Numbered from the stretch's first letter, positions 33,261 to 42,792 are shown. The stretch: DNA of 64,000 bases from JBDHWG01 sp046328505 (GCA_046328505.1 JAXLWL010000008.1:124001-188000); one strand, 5' to 3'. The notes: generated by a model not told the origin, from the sequence alone. Numbers and translations are program-made.

Positions 33261-35017
33261 GCGGGCGACTCCTGGGAAACGCCATTCTTCACGGTGACCG
33301 TGTGCGCGAGCATCTCGACGGCAGTCTGCCGTGTCAGGTCGGTCTCCGCGCCTAGCATCGTGCTGATTTCGGCCACGCGCTCTTCGCCGTCGATGGGGCG
33401 AATGAGCGTCGATGTACGCTCACCGACAACGCGCTTGCTGACGTTGTAGTGGGCGTCGCCGTACGTGGCGATCTGGGGAAGGTGCGTGATGCAGATGACC
33501 TGGTGGTCGACATGGCCGTTGGCGACGGTCAGGCCCCAGAGCTTGCGCCCCACAATCTCGCCCACGCGCCCGCCGATGCCCTGGTCGATCTCGTCGAAGA
33601 TAAGCGTTGGAACCGCGTCACCCGACGCCAGCACCGACTTGAGCGCCAGCATGAGGCGGGATGTTTCACCACCGGATGCGATTTTCACCAAAGGCCGCAG
33701 CGGCTCGCCTGGGTTGGGGGAGATGAGGAACTCGACGCGGTCGATGCCAGTGGCGTCGAAGGCGTATCGGGCCGTTCCGACCGGGCAGCCGTCCTCGGCC
33801 TCGCTGCGGCCCAAATCGACATAAAACTGAGTGCGCTCCATGCGCAGCTCGGATAGCTCCGCCTCGACGGCGCGCGCCAGCCGGTCGCCGGCTTCGCGGC
33901 GCGCGGCGGACAGCGCCTCCGCTGCCTGGCCGATCTGCTCCAGCAGGCTGGCTTCCTCGGCGGCAAGCGTTTCGAGACGCTCCGAACGGTGCTCGATGTT
34001 TTCCATCTCAGCGGAGGCACGCTGAGAGAACGCGAGTATCTCGGCAATCGTGTCGCCGTACTTCCGCTTGAGGGCGTTGATGAGGGTTAGCCGCTCCTCG
34101 ACCTCTTCCAGACGGTCGGGGTTGCCCTCGATCTCGTCGCGGTAGTCGCGCATAGCGCGGCCGACCTCTTCGAGGCTGTCGAGGGCGGCAAGCAAAGCGC
34201 TCTCCTGATCGGCGAGACGCGGATCGAGCTTGATCAGGGCGTGCAGGCTGCCCGTGGCTTCGCTTAACAGGTCCAGGGCGCCGCGCTGGTCGTCGCCGGG
34301 ATCATAGAGCGTGGCGTGAACCATCTCGGCCAGGTCCATGAGCTTCTGGGCGTTGACAAGGCGCACGCGCTCCTGGACAAGGGCTTCGTCCTCGCCCACC
34401 CAAAGCGCCGCCTCGTCAATCTCGTCCACCTGGTAGCGCAGCATCTCCTGGCGACGCGCGAGCTCGCGCTCGTCCCTGAGGAGCGCGGCCAGCTCGCTGC
34501 GCACTGCGCGCACCTGGCGCACAAGCTCGGCGACCCGCGCGCGCTGCGAGCCCAGGCCGGCGTAGCGGTCTAGCATCTCGACGTGCTGCTTGACACGCAG
34601 CAGCGACAGGTGTTCGGTCTGGCCGTGAATGTCTACCAGCAACTCGCCGACGCCGCTCAGGACCGCCGCCGTGACGGCGCGGCCGTTGATGCGGCCCTGG
34701 CTGCGGCCCGTCGCCGTGATCTCACGCGTCAGGATGAGGTCGTCAGCGTCGTCATCCAGGCCATACTCGGCGAGGATGGGCGCGAGGGACCCGCGCTGAG
34801 AATCGGTCAGAGAAAAGATACCCTCGACGCGCGTCCGGTCGGCGCCGGCGCGCACCCAGGTACTGTCGGCGCGCGCGCCCAGGAGGATGCTGACGGCATC
34901 GATGATGATGGACTTGCCCGCGCCCGTCTCGCCGGTGAGGACGTTGAAGCCGGGCGAGAGGCGCAGGTCCAGGCGGTCGATAATCGCGAAATCCCGTATG
35001 CTCAGCTCGACTAGCAC
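33257..35017 (-). CDS. recN: DNA repair protein RecN
   Basis: A 586-residue SMC-like ATPase that acts early in double-strand-break repair. The N-terminal Walker A GETGAGKSIIIDAVSILLGA is near residues 30-50, the middle is a long coiled coil (about 150-380) and the C-terminal signature and Walker B are VKIASGGETSRLMLAL and PTLIFDEIDQGIGG, the RecN hallmark. I choose GTG 35017 because GAGGAG is next to it; the longer in-frame TTG lacks a site. No SOS-like operator is recognisable upstream, but the upstream 209 bases hold the divergent mnmA promoter. The assignment is firm. Confidence 0.95.
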   Translation of the reverse strand: MLVELSIRDFAIIDRLDLRLSPGFNVLTGETGAGKSIIIDAVSILLGARADSTWVRAGADRTRVEGIFSLTDSQRGSLAPILAEYGLDDDADDLILTREITATGRSQGRINGRAVTAAVLSGVGELLVDIHGQTEHLSLLRVKQHVEMLDRYAGLGSQRARVAELVRQVRAVRSELAALLRDERELARRQEMLRYQVDEIDEAALWVGEDEALVQERVRLVNAQKLMDLAEMVHATLYDPGDDQRGALDLLSEATGSLHALIKLDPRLADQESALLAALDSLEEVGRAMRDYRDEIEGNPDRLEEVEERLTLINALKRKYGDTIAEILAFSQRASAEMENIEHRSERLETLAAEEASLLEQIGQAAEALSAARREAGDRLARAVEAELSELRMERTQFYVDLGRSEAEDGCPVGTARYAFDATGIDRVEFLISPNPGEPLRPLVKIASGGETSRLMLALKSVLASGDAVPTLIFDEIDQGIGGRVGEIVGRKLWGLTVANGHVDHQVICITHLPQIATYGDAHYNVSKRVVGERTSTLIRPIDGEERVAEISTMLGAETDLTRQTAVEMLAHTVTVKNGVSQESPA

Positions 35018-35181
35018 ATGCTCCTCGCAAAGCAAACACGTTTTGTCCGATTCTACTCCGAATCTGGCTGAGAAGCAAGCACAACTGTTCTGAAATCAAA
35101 AAGGGTGGCTCCAACTGGGAACCGTCGGCGTCGGCAAGTAAGGGGCTGGAGCCCAGCGCGTCTGAATATCGATAAGTTGTC

Positions 35182-35187
35182 TATAAT
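35182..35187 (+). promoter_or_regulatory. -10 element before mnmA
   Basis: A perfect TATAAT lies 40 bases before the mnmA ATG. The -35 position has no good match, so regulation by an activator or an alternative spacing is possible. It sits in the 209-base gap between divergent recN and mnmA. Confidence 0.45.
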
Positions 35188-35226
35188 TGTAAGCGTGGCA
35201 CTGAAGTATGACGGTGGAGTGAGGGG

Positions 35227-36360
35227 ATGATGTCGCAGGGGAACGGTAAGCGAGTGGTCGTCGCGATGAGCGGCGGTGTGGATAGCTCGGTGGCGGCAGC
35301 GCTGCTCGTGGAGCAGGGCTATGACGTAATCGGCATCATGATGCGCCTGTGGTCGGAGCCCGACCCGACGGCGGAGAACAAGTGCTGTTCCCTGGAAGCT
35401 GTCGACGATGCGCGCCGCGTCGCCTATGGTCTCGGCATCCCTTTCTACCTGCTCAACTTCGAGACCGTCTTCAAGCAATGGGTGGTCGACTTCTTTACGC
35501 AGGAGTATGCTGCCGGGCGGACGCCGAATCCATGCCTAGCGTGCAATCGGCATATCCGATTCCGATTCCTGCTTCAGCACGCGCTCAGCCTCGGAGCCGA
35601 GGCGATGGCTACAGGCCACTATGCCCGCGTGGACCAGGTGGATAGCCGCTATCGGCTGCTCAAGGGCGTCGACGCGGCCAAGGACCAATCGTACGTCCTC
35701 CACATGCTCACGCAGCGTGAGCTGCCGCACGTCATGTTCCCCATCGGGGGCTACACCAAGCCGGAGGTGCGGCGCATGGCTGAGGAGCGCGGCCTGCCGG
35801 TCGCCAGCAAGCACGATAGCATGGAGCTGTGCTTCCTGGCCGACAACAACTATCGGCGTTTCCTCCAGGAGCACGCGCCGGATGCCCTCGTTCCGGGACC
35901 TATTGTGTCGGCGACAGGGCAGACCCTCGGTGAGCACGGCGGATTGCCACTGTATACCATCGGCCAGCGGAAGGGGTTGGGCATCGCCACGGGCGAGCCG
36001 CTCTACGTGGTCGGGACAGATGTCGCGCGCAACGCCGTTATCGTCGGTGACGCGAGCCGCCTCTACCGCGAGGACTTCGCCGTCCGCAACGTGAGCTGGA
36101 CGAACGGTGCGCCCGACGCGCCGCTCGCCGCCGAGGTGAAGGTGCGCTACAAGGCAGCGCCGGTGCCGGCCGTGGTGACGCCACTCCCCGACGGGCGTGT
36201 CGAGGTCAGGCTGACCGAGCCTCAGCGCGCCGTCACGCCCGGCCAGGGCGCCGTCTTCTACCACGGGGATGAGGTGCTGGGCGGGGGGATTATCGACGAC
36301 GAGGCTGACAACGCCGACAGAAGCGCGAATCTTGCTCGCCTGTCCGAGGCTGTCGCGTGA
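35227..36360 (+). CDS. mnmA: tRNA-specific 2-thiouridylase MnmA
   Basis: A 377-residue PP-loop enzyme that thiolates U34 of tRNA Lys, Glu and Gln. The PP-loop is MSGGVDSSVAAALLVEQGYD (about 14-33). The catalytic cysteines are Cys103 (RTPNPCLACN) and a second near 207 in DSMELCFLADNNYRRFL. The C-terminal RNA-binding barrel is present, so the length is normal. The start is ATG at 35227 or 35230. The stop overlaps the GTG of the next ORF as GTGA. Sulfur would come from a cysteine desulfurase relay that is not in the window. Confidence 0.96.
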   Translation: MMSQGNGKRVVVAMSGGVDSSVAAALLVEQGYDVIGIMMRLWSEPDPTAENKCCSLEAVDDARRVAYGLGIPFYLLNFETVFKQWVVDFFTQEYAAGRTPNPCLACNRHIRFRFLLQHALSLGAEAMATGHYARVDQVDSRYRLLKGVDAAKDQSYVLHMLTQRELPHVMFPIGGYTKPEVRRMAEERGLPVASKHDSMELCFLADNNYRRFLQEHAPDALVPGPIVSATGQTLGEHGGLPLYTIGQRKGLGIATGEPLYVVGTDVARNAVIVGDASRLYREDFAVRNVSWTNGAPDAPLAAEVKVRYKAAPVPAVVTPLPDGRVEVRLTEPQRAVTPGQGAVFYHGDEVLGGGIIDDEADNADRSANLARLSEAVA

Positions 36361-36605
36361 TTCCAGCCCTGCTCCTGTCCGTCCTTCTCGCCGGAGCCTA
36401 CGCGGCTCTGGCACACTTTTTGTTTGGTCGCTCATGGGGCGACATGCCGCGTTACTGGATCGCGGGGTGGTTGGGCTTCGCCCTTGCCGCCGGCATGGCC
36501 GTCTATTTCGGCTGGGACTGGGGGCGGATTGGGGCCGCGCCGGTGCTGGCGGGAACGCTCGGCGCCTGGGCCGCGCTATTGGTTGCTGCCCGTCTCAAGA
36601 TATGA
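36357..36605 (+). CDS. Small membrane protein coupled to mnmA
   Basis: An 82-residue hydrophobic protein with two or three spans (about 2-20, 32-50, 58-78) and a short central FLFGRSWGDMPRYW loop. It starts with GTG inside the mnmA stop (GTGA overlap), so it is co-translated with mnmA. I recognise no family. It is followed 42 bases later by another membrane protein gene on the same strand, so the three probably form one operon. Confidence 0.6.
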   Translation: MIPALLLSVLLAGAYAALAHFLFGRSWGDMPRYWIAGWLGFALAAGMAVYFGWDWGRIGAAPVLAGTLGAWAALLVAARLKI

Positions 36606-36647
36606 TACAATTCGAGCCATCTTGCTCCCATTGCAGGAGATCACACC

Positions 36648-37286
36648 GTGGACAATCCGACCCCTCCTGGCAGCACTCCACCTGCCGGGCCGAACGGTTC
36701 TAGGACTCCTCCCCAGGCGGGAACACCCCAGGCAACGCGCGCAGCGCAAGAAACGGTCGCAGCCGCCGTCTCAGCGGGACAGGCATCGTCTTCGCAGGGC
36801 AGCCAGGGCGCGCAAGGCGCTGTGGACACCGCGGCGCTTTATGATGAGATGACGCAGGCCGCGTACCAGCGTTACGTCCAGACTCCGCAGCAGAACTTGC
36901 GCCTCGTCTTCATGCTCGTTGCGATTATCGTTATCCTGCTCATGCTCGTCATCGTGCTGTTCGTCTTCGGGCAGCCGTTCCGTCTCCTGCCCACGCCCAT
37001 CGTCCGCGATCTCCTGGTTATCTTGCTGGCAATTGAGTCGATCGTGGTGTTGGGACTGGTGACCTGGCTGCTGTTCCAGGTGCGGTCGCTCCTTCTGTAC
37101 ATGAATACCGAGGTCAAGCCCGTTCTGGATAATGTGAACGTGACGCTGACCACGATGAAGGACACGACAGGCTTCTTGCGGGATACTGCCGTCAACCCGG
37201 TCATCAAGACGCAGAGCTACGCGACGGGCGCAATGGAGACGGTGCGGGCGCTGTTCCGCATACCTGGCGGGCCGCGCTTCCCGTAG
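36648..37286 (+). CDS. Hypothetical protein with Pro/Gln-rich N-terminus and two membrane spans
   Basis: A 212-residue protein. Residues 1-60 are low-complexity and rich in Pro, Gln, Ala and Ser (for example PNGSRTPPQAGTPQATRAA). Two close spans follow (about 88-110 and 124-146) joined by FGQPFRLLPTPIVRD, and then an amphipathic region VLDNVNVTLTTMKDTTGFLR that resembles the tail of DUF948-type envelope proteins. The start is GTG 36648 with an AGGAG ten bases upstream. The role may be in envelope or septum organisation, but this is only inference. Confidence 0.62.
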   Translation: MDNPTPPGSTPPAGPNGSRTPPQAGTPQATRAAQETVAAAVSAGQASSSQGSQGAQGAVDTAALYDEMTQAAYQRYVQTPQQNLRLVFMLVAIIVILLMLVIVLFVFGQPFRLLPTPIVRDLLVILLAIESIVVLGLVTWLLFQVRSLLLYMNTEVKPVLDNVNVTLTTMKDTTGFLRDTAVNPVIKTQSYATGAMETVRALFRIPGGPRFP

Positions 37287-37324
37287 CACATCAAGACGCC
37301 GGGTCAGGGAAATTGAAAAGAGCG

Positions 37325-37372
37325 CGAAAGACGCGAAAGGCTTCTTCTAATGAGTGCCTTTCGCGTCTTTCG
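37325..37372. terminator. Long perfect hairpin terminator
   Basis: Arms 37325-37341 and 37356-37372 are perfectly complementary over 17 bp around a 14-base loop, followed by TTATCTTT on the plus strand. It closes the mnmA operon. The stem is long enough to work in both directions. Confidence 0.75.
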
Positions 37373-37420
37373 TTATCTTTCCCACCCCCGGCGGCCTAAT
37401 ACCAAGCGTGTATAGAAAGG

Positions 37421-37883
37421 CTGTCATTGCGAGCGCAGTCTATATGACCCTTGGGTCACCCGTAACTATGAAAATGTCATGCTGAGCGAAGCGAAGCATC
37501 CCGGTGCCGTTGGAGGCCCTTCGCTGCGCTCAGGGCGACAGCCGCGCTATTTTCATCTCAGCGAAGCAATCTCTCGCCCTTGCGACCGCCAGTCTACCCA
37601 AAGTGGCGAGGCCCCTTGCCCGTGGTGAGATTGCTTCGTCCGTGGGGAGCTTCGCCCCCCACACCCCCAGAAGCCGACCTCCTGCTCAGAACACACACTA
37701 CTGTCATTGCGAGGAGCGCATCAGCGCGACGAAGCAATCTCTCGGTGGATGACAGCAACGCAGTAGCGGTGCAAACCGCCTTTGACAAGGACGGGGGATT
37801 GCTTCGCTCCGCTCGCAATGACGGCTTAACTGTGTTCTTGTGTCGGCGCATGCCGCCACACGGCATCGGCGTCTCGCAATGAC
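37421..37883. repeat. Dispersed repeat cluster, copy 3 (contains inverted copy of copy 1)
   Basis: This gap before the convergent nnr gene is built from repeats. 37421-37573 is the near-identical reverse complement of 18140-18292. A second unit begins with GTCATTGCGAGGAGC near 37703 and ends with TCGCAATGAC near 37820, and a third short part up to 37883 matches the start of the repeat at 27062 in reverse. Together with the terminator at 37325 this explains the 651-base gap; no gene is supported. Confidence 0.85.
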
Positions 37884-37937
37884 GCTGACTTTGCAGCCTT
37901 TCCAGCGGCGTTTGGTATGACACCCCTGCAGCCCTGG

Positions 37938-39563
37938 CTACATCTCCCCTTCCAGACGAAGGGCCTGGATGGCCAGCGGGAGCTCGAGCAGCAGGTCGCT
38001 GGCGATAACGCCGGCTTCGCCTAGCTCCAGACGGGCGCGCTCGCCGGCGAGGCCATGCACGTAGACACCGCACGCCGCCGCGTCGAATGGCGAGAGACCT
38101 TGAGCGAGGAACCCGACGATAGCGCCGGCCAGCACGTCGCCACTGCCGGCTGTCGCGAGCGCGGGATTGGCGAAGGGGCTGACGGCGATCTGGCCATCGG
38201 GCGCGGCGATCACAGTGTTTGCGCCTTTCAGAACCACCACCTGCCCGAACTTCTCCGCCGCGCCTTTAGCTGTCGCCACGCGGTCCGCCTGCACCTCCTC
38301 CGTCGTCGAGCCGAGTAGCCGCCCCATCTCACCGGGGTGAGGGGTGAGAATGGCGCTCGCTGCCGTAAGGGACGCGCTCCAATTCTCTACCTTGGCGAGA
38401 GCATTCAGCGCATCGGCGTCGATCACGGTCGGGGGAAGCTTCGGCGCTTCGGGCGTCTCCTCCTCCGGCGTCGGCTCGGTCGCGAAACCGATGCGCCGTG
38501 CGCGCTGTGCTTCGGCCTGTTTACCGATCAGGAGGCGGTGGACGAACTCCTCTGTTGCCGGTTCTTGTCCGAGGCCCGGTCCGACCAGCACTGCCTTGTA
38601 GCCTTCCAACTTTTCGAGCACGACCTTCGCGGCGTCCGCGCGCAGCGCGCCCATGTCGTGGGGCAGCAGGAGCCACGTGGTCTCCACGAGCCGTGCCGCG
38701 AGAATCGGATACAGCATCTGGGCGACACCGAGTGTCGCGAGACCGACGCCGACGCGAATCGCGCCACTCCCCGCCAGATATGCTGCGCCGGTGTAGTTCG
38801 CCGAGCCGGCGATAATGAGCGCCTTGCCAAACGTCCCCTTGTGGGCATCGGCGGGGCGCGCCGGCAGACGATCGCGCACCCACTCGGCTTGCATCAGTTC
38901 CACACGAACCTCCTGTGCCGTAACGTTGTTCAGTCCAATATCGGCCGTCTCTCGGTGGCCGGCGAGGCCGGCGCCGGGGTATTGATACAGCCCGCGCTTC
39001 GGGAATCCGAAAGTGATTGTCAAATCGGCGGCCAGGGTGGCGGAGTCGGCGGCGCCGCTGTCGGAGTTGACCCCGCTCGGCAGGTCAACCGCGACGATAC
39101 TCGCGCTCCTGTCGCGGTTCTCGCGCACCCGAGCCAGGATGTCGGCCAGCTCACCGGTGATGGGGCGAGTGACGCCGGTGCCGAGCAGGGCGTCGACGAT
39201 GATCGCGGCCCCTTGCGTCATCTCGGCCAGCCTCGCGCCGCCCTCGTCCTCCTCGGCGCGCACGAGTGGCACACCTGCGGCGGCCGCGGCCACGTAGACC
39301 GGGTCGTCGCTCTTGTGGCGCCAGATGTAGGCGCTGACGTCGGCCCCTGCCTCGCGCAGCCGCGTGGCCGCGACCAGGCCGTCCCCCCCATTGTTGCCGG
39401 GACCAACAAGGATGAGAATCGGGCCGCGCCCCAGACTGTAGTCGGACAGAATCGCCTCGGCCAGGGCTCCGCCCGCTCGCTGCATTAAGGTGGGAATCGG
39501 TGTGCCTTCGGCCTCGGCGGTGGCCTCGATGCGCCGCATTTCCTCGGCGGTAACCAGCTTCAT
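37938..39563 (-). CDS. nnr: Bifunctional NAD(P)H-hydrate epimerase/dehydratase
   Basis: A 541-residue repair enzyme. The N-terminal NAXE (YjeF_N) half, about 1-215, has MQRAGGALAEAIL and LVGPGNNGGDGLVAATRLRE and epimerises damaged NAD(P)H hydrate. The C-terminal NAXD half, about 225-520, has VGPGLG, ILTPHPGEMGRLLG, LKGANTVIA and NPALATAGSGDVLAGAI, the ADP-dependent dehydratase. About 35 extra, acid- and proline-rich residues (AEAQRARRIGFATEPTPEEE...) are inserted between GPGLG and TVIDADALNAL. The start is ATG 39563 after GGGGGAG. Function is well supported; the insertion is odd. Confidence 0.95.
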   Translation of the reverse strand: MKLVTAEEMRRIEATAEAEGTPIPTLMQRAGGALAEAILSDYSLGRGPILILVGPGNNGGDGLVAATRLREAGADVSAYIWRHKSDDPVYVAAAAAGVPLVRAEEDEGGARLAEMTQGAAIIVDALLGTGVTRPITGELADILARVRENRDRSASIVAVDLPSGVNSDSGAADSATLAADLTITFGFPKRGLYQYPGAGLAGHRETADIGLNNVTAQEVRVELMQAEWVRDRLPARPADAHKGTFGKALIIAGSANYTGAAYLAGSGAIRVGVGLATLGVAQMLYPILAARLVETTWLLLPHDMGALRADAAKVVLEKLEGYKAVLVGPGLGQEPATEEFVHRLLIGKQAEAQRARRIGFATEPTPEEETPEAPKLPPTVIDADALNALAKVENWSASLTAASAILTPHPGEMGRLLGSTTEEVQADRVATAKGAAEKFGQVVVLKGANTVIAAPDGQIAVSPFANPALATAGSGDVLAGAIVGFLAQGLSPFDAAACGVYVHGLAGERARLELGEAGVIASDLLLELPLAIQALRLEGEM

Positions 39564-39635
39564 GAATCTCCCCCACACTGACGTTGACTTAACAGTGGTA
39601 TTCTAAGTCAAAAGCGGACCACGCTCAAGAAACGG

Positions 39636-39670
39636 ACGGCCTCCCCGCCTGAGGGAGGCAGGGAGGCCGT
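39636..39670 (-). terminator. Terminator of the subtilase gene
   Basis: Perfect 10-bp arms at 39636-39645 and 39661-39670 enclose a 15-base loop just after the subtilase stop on the minus strand, followed by a loose T-rich GTTTCTT. It lies between the convergent reading direction of the subtilase gene and nnr upstream sequence. Confidence 0.65.
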
Positions 39671-39692
39671 CACAGCCGCGGAACCTAGGGGG

Positions 39693-42230
39693 TTAGCGGT
39701 AGCTGATGCGTAGCACCGGCTGGGCGGCGGTTCCCACGCCGCTGTACCAGTCCATGACGTTGTAGCCGCTGGGCGGCCAGCCGTCGACTCGGAAGGTGAG
39801 GCGGCCGGTGACCAGCTTGCGCTGAGACATCGCCTGCATCTGCGCGCTCGTCAAGGGGAAGGCGTTGACGATACCGGGGCCGACGCCCGTCGATATAACC
39901 GAATTTCCCACTGGGGAGCCGCTGGCGTTCTTCAGTGTGCTATATAGTCCGAAGAACTGGCTGTCGAACCCGGAGTCCAGCAGGGTGACATACCACTGCG
40001 CGCTGCTGCCGACAGTCATGTAAGACGTGCTCTGGCCGGGCAGCTCGAGTTGAGCCGACACGACGGTGGCGTTGGCAGGCAGGGTGTCGAGGGCGAACTG
40101 CAGGACGGTGATGTAGTCGTAGCTGCCGTATGGGCCGCTGTAGAGGTGTGCATCAGCTCGGCGCGTGCCGCTGTTTGTGAGCCATGCCACGCCGTTCGAT
40201 ACCGGGCTCAGGGTAAGGGAGTTGGAACCGCCCGGCGCCGTCGTCGCGGTAGGCACCGGCGTTGACGTGGCCGCCGGCGGGGCCGGTGTTCGCGTCGCGG
40301 TGGGCGTGGCGGTTGGGCCGGTGGCGGGCCGCGTCGCGGTTGGTGTCGGCGTCGGCGTAAGGGTAGGCGGTGTGGTTGAGCCGCTCTGGCGCCCGAAGTC
40401 GCACGTCCAGTAGCTGTCCCACGCGTTGCCGGACGGGCCGAGGAGATAACCGCAGCCGATGTCGACGTAGGTTGTGCTCAGGATGGCAGCGCGGTGGCCC
40501 GACGAGCCCATCCAGCCATTGACCATGTCCGAGGGAGTCTGATATCCCTTGCCGATGTTCTCGCCGCCCGCCGAGAGCGGGTAGCCATAGTTGATCATGC
40601 GCTGGAACGGGTCGGCTTCCCCGGAACACTGGTGGGCGAAGCAGTTGTTGTCGCGCATGTAGCGGTTGTGGTAGTCGGACGCGGCATTGAGGCGGCTGTC
40701 CGTGCGATACGGCCCCAGGCCGTTCTGCGCGCGCTGCTGGTTGATGAGGTCGATGAGCTGCGCGGTGTAGCCGCTGGCAGGCGCCGGCGTCGACGTTGGC
40801 TGAGTCGGCGCCCGGGTGGGCGTCGCCGTCGGGTTGGACGTCGGCGGCTGGGAACTGGCGCTGCCGACGGCGCGCGCGGCATTGATGCGCCCGTAGCCGA
40901 GCGGGATAGGCGCGCCCGCGTTGGTGTTATCGGTGGTCGTTTCGAGAGCGCTGCGAATCTGGCTATTGGTCCAGCTCGGGTGCGCGGCGGCGATGAGCGC
41001 GGCGACACCGGCCGCGTTGGGCGAAGCCATGCTCGTCCCGTTCCACGCCTGGTACTGGCCGCCCATGACCGTGCTCAGGATGTTCACGCCGGGCGCCGCG
41101 ACATCGGCGTTCTGGCCGTAATTCGAGAAACTGGCTCTCTGGTCGTTCTCGTCCGTTGCGCCAATGCCAATAACGTAGGGCGACATGGCCGGATACGACG
41201 GAGACGACGTGTTGCTGTTCCCGGCCGCCGCGATGATGACGACGCCGTGGTTCCAGGCGTAAGTTGTCGCAGCATCAAGGGTCGACGACTGATACGACCC
41301 GCCCAGGCTCATGTTGATGATCTTGGCGCCGTTGTCGGTCGCCCACGTGATGCCGTTCGCAATCGCGGAGTAGCTGCCCGAGCCGTTCGAGTCCAGCGCC
41401 TTGACCGGTAGGATCTTGGCGTTGTACCCGACGCCCGCGCCGCCGACGCCATTATTTGTCGCGGCCGCGGCAATGCCTGAGACGTGCGTTCCGTGCCCCT
41501 GGTCATCCTGGGCGCTGTTGTCGTTATTGACGAAGTCCCAACCGCCGGATACGAACTTGCCGCTCAGGTCCGGATGGGTGAAGTCGGCGCCCGTGTCGAC
41601 GATGCCGATGACAACATTATCGCCGTGCGTCACATCCCACGCGCCGGGGACGTTCATCTTGGCGATATGGTACTGGCTGCTGAGTTTGGGGTCGTTTGTG
41701 GTCTGTTGAGCCGTGCGCAACTCGTCGGCCGTCAGTAACGGCCCAGCGGGCTGGCTGTCACCGATTGTGGCGATATAGTCCGGCTCTACGTATTCCACTT
41801 CGGTCATGCCCGCATATGCGTCTATGATGTCCTGCGTGCTGTGGCCGGACGGCGCCGACAGAATCTGGGCGCCCACGGCATTCACCATGCCGACGACCTG
41901 GACACCGGCCGCCGCGTTGATCTGGGCGATGGTATCGATGTCGACACCCTCGCGCCACTTCACCAGGGCGCGTCCGGGCACTGCCTCGTCGGGACCGAGT
42001 CGGCTGTAAGGCTCACCAATGGATACGCTGATGGGGGGAGGCGCGCCGGTCGGCGTGGCCGTCGGAGCGGCGGAAAGCGATTGTGCCAGGTGGGGTAGAA
42101 ATACGTAGAATTCGCCGCTGGTCGGTGATTGGCCAGAGGCCGGGGCAGGAATGGCGACCCCGATGGCGATGACGATGGCGACGAGCAGAACGAGCAGGAG
42201 TCCCCAGCGGCCGAGGTTGACACGATGCAT
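39693..42230 (-). CDS. Secreted subtilase fused to a CAP (SCP/PR-1) domain
   Basis: An 845-residue exported protein. A signal anchor (about 8-31) and the S8 prodomain (about 60-160) precede a subtilisin domain with the full triad: Asp212 (GIVDTGADFTHPDL), His246 (DDQGHGTHVSG) and Ser400 (WNGTSMASPNAAG). A Pro/Thr-rich linker leads to a CAP domain (about 510-640: LNAASDYHNRYMRD, GENIGKGYQTPSDMV, SGHRAAILS). A second T/P-rich linker precedes a C-terminal DNRLRE-like beta domain. ATG 42230 is chosen because GGAGG lies nine bases upstream. It probably degrades proteins outside the cell; the CAP part may bind lipid or stabilise it. The combination of subtilase and CAP is unusual. Confidence 0.92.
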   Translation of the reverse strand: MHRVNLGRWGLLLVLLVAIVIAIGVAIPAPASGQSPTSGEFYVFLPHLAQSLSAAPTATPTGAPPPISVSIGEPYSRLGPDEAVPGRALVKWREGVDIDTIAQINAAAGVQVVGMVNAVGAQILSAPSGHSTQDIIDAYAGMTEVEYVEPDYIATIGDSQPAGPLLTADELRTAQQTTNDPKLSSQYHIAKMNVPGAWDVTHGDNVVIGIVDTGADFTHPDLSGKFVSGGWDFVNNDNSAQDDQGHGTHVSGIAAAATNNGVGGAGVGYNAKILPVKALDSNGSGSYSAIANGITWATDNGAKIINMSLGGSYQSSTLDAATTYAWNHGVVIIAAAGNSNTSSPSYPAMSPYVIGIGATDENDQRASFSNYGQNADVAAPGVNILSTVMGGQYQAWNGTSMASPNAAGVAALIAAAHPSWTNSQIRSALETTTDNTNAGAPIPLGYGRINAARAVGSASSQPPTSNPTATPTRAPTQPTSTPAPASGYTAQLIDLINQQRAQNGLGPYRTDSRLNAASDYHNRYMRDNNCFAHQCSGEADPFQRMINYGYPLSAGGENIGKGYQTPSDMVNGWMGSSGHRAAILSTTYVDIGCGYLLGPSGNAWDSYWTCDFGRQSGSTTPPTLTPTPTPTATRPATGPTATPTATRTPAPPAATSTPVPTATTAPGGSNSLTLSPVSNGVAWLTNSGTRRADAHLYSGPYGSYDYITVLQFALDTLPANATVVSAQLELPGQSTSYMTVGSSAQWYVTLLDSGFDSQFFGLYSTLKNASGSPVGNSVISTGVGPGIVNAFPLTSAQMQAMSQRKLVTGRLTFRVDGWPPSGYNVMDWYSGVGTAAQPVLRISYR

Positions 42231-42763
42231 AGTTTCCTCCATGGGGCCACACCGTGAGTGCCGGGATGTGGGCATCACAAGATAACCGCACACTGGGCGC
42301 TTACACGCGGCCCAGGGCGCAGCAGATGTGGCCGTTGCGGCGAGACTAGGATGGTCGGGAAGTGACTATACAACAACCGTGCGACCTGGCCGGCGGCCGG
42401 GGAGGAGCCGGGTCCAGAGGGTTGCAGCATTGAGACGCTATCGATAACACAAATGCGACCGGAAGTGTCCGATCGTCGTGATAGCCAGTGTGCGAGAGCG
42501 TGATGCGATGAGTAGGAGCCGTGATGAGGCGCACGCGCGCTGGCCGCGTAACGCAGCAGCAGATCAGTTACTCAGAAGCAGGTACCTCCCGTAGCAGATT
42601 CCCCCTCAAGCATGGCGGTTGGCAGCCGCCACGTTGTCCCTTGAGTCAACGCGTCGCGCGCTTAGACACGAGCACGTTCTAGGTAAAATACGTGAACGGG
42701 ATGTGAAGAGTAACGGGCGGAGCCATTGAATCCAGTAACAGATTCGATATATTAAGGTTGGGA
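42231..42763. other. Intergenic region without a supported gene
   Basis: This divergent gap between the subtilase gene and the DUF4446 gene holds no convincing ORF. A short hairpin (GGCGG...CCGCC) occurs near 42613-42629. The minus-strand TATAGT near 42365 might be a -10 for the subtilase gene, but it lacks a good -35 partner. The plus-strand promoter at 42764 is described separately. Confidence 0.6.
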
Positions 42764-42792
42764 TTGACAAGGGTGATAGCGACGCCTAAAAT
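42764..42792 (+). promoter_or_regulatory. Near-consensus promoter of the DUF4446 gene
   Basis: A perfect TTGACA (42764-42769) and TAAAAT (42787-42792) are separated by 17 bases. The predicted start near 42799 leaves a leader of about 30 bases before the GTG at 42828. Confidence 0.8.

Noticed and set aside
37421..37883. CRISPR array or tandem repeat
   Set aside because: The units are inverted and irregular with shared termini; they look like dispersed mobile-type repeats.
38337..39488. Plus-strand ORF of 383 codons opposite nnr
   Set aside because: Shadow of the nnr coding frame with no family match.
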